Shown: piece after piece, positions 6,180 to 6,830 of the stretch
Layout of the letters: each line of letters starts with the position of its first letter
How positions within the stretch are numbered: the stretch's first letter is position 1
Assembly: GCA_043746815.1 (NCBI GenBank)
Contig: JAYTQG010000231.1
Coordinates: 1 to 6,830 of the forward strand
Source of the DNA: JAYTQG01 sp043746815
GTDB taxonomy: Bacteria; Actinomycetota; Thermoleophilia; Miltoncostaeales; Miltoncostaeaceae
Length of the DNA: 6,830 nucleotides
Direction: 5' to 3'
Program-made: the position numbers and the translations under genes
Notes under the pieces: generated by a model
What the model was told of the DNA's origin: nothing
The model's database searches: none
The model's input: the letters and a program-made list of their open reading frames with translations, nothing else

Positions 6180-6830
6180 TCAGACACCGGCCACCGCCAT
6201 CGGCTCCGGAGTCGCCGAGCCGTTCTCGATGACGCGCAGGAAGTCATCCGGGAACAGCGCGATCGCGCTCTTGATTGGCGCAACGGCCCCATCGGCGAGG
6301 GCGCAGAGCGTCTTGCCAGAGATCCTGCCGAAGATTGAACCGAGGAGTTCCAAGTCCTCGGGACGCCCCGTGCCGTCGACCATCCGCTGGAGGATGCGCT
6401 CCATCCATCCGGTGCCCTCGCGACACGGCGTGCATTTGCCGCAGCTCTCGTGCCGGTAAAAGTGCGCCAGGCGCAGTGACGCCCGGACGATGCAACCAGA
6501 GTCGTCCATCACGATGCACCCACCCGAGCCAAGGAATGTCCCCGCTGCCTGCAGCGACTCGTAGTCGAGCGGAGTGTCGAGGTGTTGCTCGCCAAGGACC
6601 GGGACACTTGATCCCCCGACCCAGCAGGCCTTGAACTTCCGCTCACGACGCATCCCACCCGCCATGTCGAAGATCAACTCGCGCAGCGTCGTCTCGCCAA
6701 GGACGACCTCATAGTTGCCCGGTTTCATCACGTGGCCCGAGACGGAGAACAACTTCGTGCCGGGGCTTTTCTCCGGCCCGAGACCCGCGTACCACTCGGC
6801 GCCCTTCGTGATGATCGGCGGCACCGCGGC
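6180..6830 (-). CDS. nuoF: NADH-quinone oxidoreductase subunit F, 3' part (N-terminus beyond right edge)
   Basis: NADH- and FMN-binding subunit of complex I (51 kDa, Nqo1), where NADH is oxidised. Only the last 216 residues are in the window; the FMN/NADH-binding Rossmann half lies off the right edge. The visible part begins AAVPPIITKGAEWYAGLG and runs through the SLBB-like beta-grasp domain (KLFSVSGHVMKPG and following, ending at SGGCIVMDD). It then enters the C-terminal four-helix iron-sulfur domain. The N3 4Fe-4S ligands are all present: ESCGKCTPCREGTGW supplies three cysteines (codons at 6441-6443, 6432-6434 and 6423-6425). The fourth comes from GKTLCALADGA (codon 6303-6305). The C-terminus PEPMAVAGV is a short, ordinary tail. 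The stop is TGA 6182-6180, 19 bases before the nuoG ATG. A GTG at 6822-6824 is an internal valine and not a start, because the alignment continues upstream of it. Confidence 0.97.
   Translation of the reverse strand, partial: AAVPPIITKGAEWYAGLGPEKSPGTKLFSVSGHVMKPGNYEVVLGETTLRELIFDMAGGMRRERKFKACWVGGSSVPVLGEQHLDTPLDYESLQAAGTFLGSGGCIVMDDSGCIVRASLRLAHFYRHESCGKCTPCREGTGWMERILQRMVDGTGRPEDLELLGSIFGRISGKTLCALADGAVAPIKSAIALFPDDFLRVIENGSATPEPMAVAGV

Overview
The window is a continuous piece of a bacterial nuo operon, which encodes respiratory complex I (proton-pumping NADH:quinone oxidoreductase). Every supported gene is on the minus strand, so transcription runs from high to low coordinates in the canonical order nuoF-nuoG-nuoH-nuoI-nuoJ-nuoK-nuoL. 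nuoF is cut by the right edge, leaving only its C-terminal half. nuoL is cut by the left edge, leaving about 518 codons from its start. The five genes between them are complete. nuoA-E should lie beyond the right edge and nuoM-N beyond the left edge.

Layout, right to left: nuoF 3' part (6180-6830), nuoG (3899-6160, or from GTG 6187), nuoH (2904-3899), nuoI (2438-2902), nuoJ (1895-2425), nuoK (1553-1894), nuoL 5' part (1-1556). The genes are packed extremely tightly, with junctions ranging from a 4-base overlap to a 19-base gap. No non-coding stretch could hold a terminator, RNA gene or separate promoter. GTG and TTG starts dominate, Shine-Dalgarno motifs are weak at most junctions, and translation is probably coupled along the transcript.

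How the genes work together: NuoF oxidises NADH at FMN and passes electrons through its 4Fe-4S cluster (N3). NuoG carries the next part of the iron-sulfur chain and has ligands for N1b, N5, N6b and the optional N7. NuoI carries N6a and N6b-type 4Fe-4S clusters that hand electrons towards quinone. NuoH forms the membrane side of the quinone chamber. NuoJ, NuoK and NuoL are the start and far end of the proton-translocating membrane arm. All iron-sulfur ligands that fall within the window are intact, so the complex looks functional.

Organism: GC-rich codon use (roughly 60 percent GC by eye), frequent GTG/TTG starts and NuoG/NuoL wording that reminds me of deep-branching Actinobacteriota (Thermoleophilia-like) or Chloroflexota. 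This is memory-based and low confidence. There is no mobile element, repeat array, CRISPR or RNA gene.

I found no new biological system. The most noteworthy signal is in NuoL: the glutamate expected in TM5 (GWE in most homologues) is alanine, and the arginine expected just before the TM6 GD is valine. Two opposite charges of the antiporter-like channel are therefore missing together, while all other key channel residues are kept.
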